From Fusarium oxysporum f. sp. lycopersici 4287 (lineage: Eukaryota; Ascomycota; Sordariomycetes; Hypocreales; Nectriaceae), in NCBI RefSeq assembly GCF_000149955.1, contig NC_030991.1:4060407-4124406 (forward strand): a stretch of DNA of 64,000 nucleotides, given 5' to 3'. The position numbers and the translations under genes are program-made. Shown here one piece after another: positions 63,909 through 64,000 of this stretch; within the stretch, counting starts at the first letter, position 1; every line of letters starts with the position of its first letter. The notes beneath the pieces were generated by a model. The model was not told the DNA's origin and ran no database searches. It saw only the letters and a program-made list of their open reading frames with translations.

Positions 63909-64000
63909 TTCTTCGACACCCGTGGCAAATCTTGTTGCTTTTCAACATTATCTTTGAATGCGTATGTGTTTGTTTATCGATGGCGCGCTTGAGATCCTCG
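63909..64000. other. Upstream of the coiled-coil gene, window end
   Basis: Short stretch with no assignable feature; probably promoter or 5' UTR of the minus-strand coiled-coil gene, or an upstream exon. Confidence 0.35.

Noticed and set aside
1..64000. CRISPR arrays, operons, bacterial ribosome-binding sites
   Set aside because: The window is eukaryotic (spliceosomal introns); no regularly spaced short repeats were seen.
1..64000. tRNA genes
   Set aside because: I looked for B-box-like GGTTCRANNCC and cloverleaf partners and found none convincing; the only tRNA-like match is the copia primer site.

Overview
The window is nuclear DNA of a filamentous ascomycete. Introns are short (50-90 bp), with GTRAGT-type donors, CTRAC-type branch sites and YAG acceptors. 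Coding genes are separated by long non-coding stretches full of broken transposons. The mix (Fot/pogo, hAT, MULE and copia elements, a PR-1-like secreted protein, an EPR-1-like BAH-PHD gene, an Est1-type protein) looks most like a Fusarium accessory (lineage-specific) region, probably of the F. oxysporum complex. The species call is inference.

Layout. 1-1.8 kb: 3' part of an Est1-type DNA/RNA-binding protein gene. 3.8-5.7 kb (-): a complete seven-exon Baeyer-Villiger monooxygenase. 6-9.9 kb: decayed sequence. 9.9-10.9 kb: a BRCT-domain gene in AT-rich flanks. 11-17 kb: mostly nothing, with an ankyrin relic. 17.2-18.5 kb: a J-domain protein. 19.7-20.3 kb: hAT relic. 20.9-21.5 kb (-): a coiled-coil gene, probably frameshifted. 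22.2-23.4 kb: a PD-(D/E)XK-like protein. 23.8-24.1 kb: relic of an OrsD/DUF3505-type zinc-finger domain. 24.2-27.3 kb (-): two secreted proteins, one of them a CAP/PR-1 protein. 27.9-28.5 and 36.2-36.8 kb: two inverted copies of a SINE-like retroposon, each with its own 14-16 bp target duplication. 28.8-35.7 kb: a coiled-coil protein, a B-type cyclin and a hypothetical protein. 40.7-41.1 and 58.0-59.0 kb: a truncated and an intact copy of a PAQR receptor in a diverged segmental duplication. 42.6-44.1 kb: a PARP whose catalytic glutamate is lysine. 46.5-48.3 kb: a Fot/pogo element with a broken transposase. 48.9-55.0 kb: an EPR-1-like BAH-PHD gene split by an intact copia element (identical LTRs, GAGGA target duplication). 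55.4-56.7 kb: MULE relic and a possible second pogo relic. 60.2-61.2 kb: a secreted LysM-like protein. 62.0-63.9 kb (-): a large coiled-coil protein.

The genes are not an operon or a biosynthetic cluster. They read as an accessory set of extra copies of core regulators (Polycomb reader, PARP, BRCT protein, mitotic cyclin, J protein) and possible secreted effectors, in a transposon landscape where old elements are heavily decayed but one copia element is very young.
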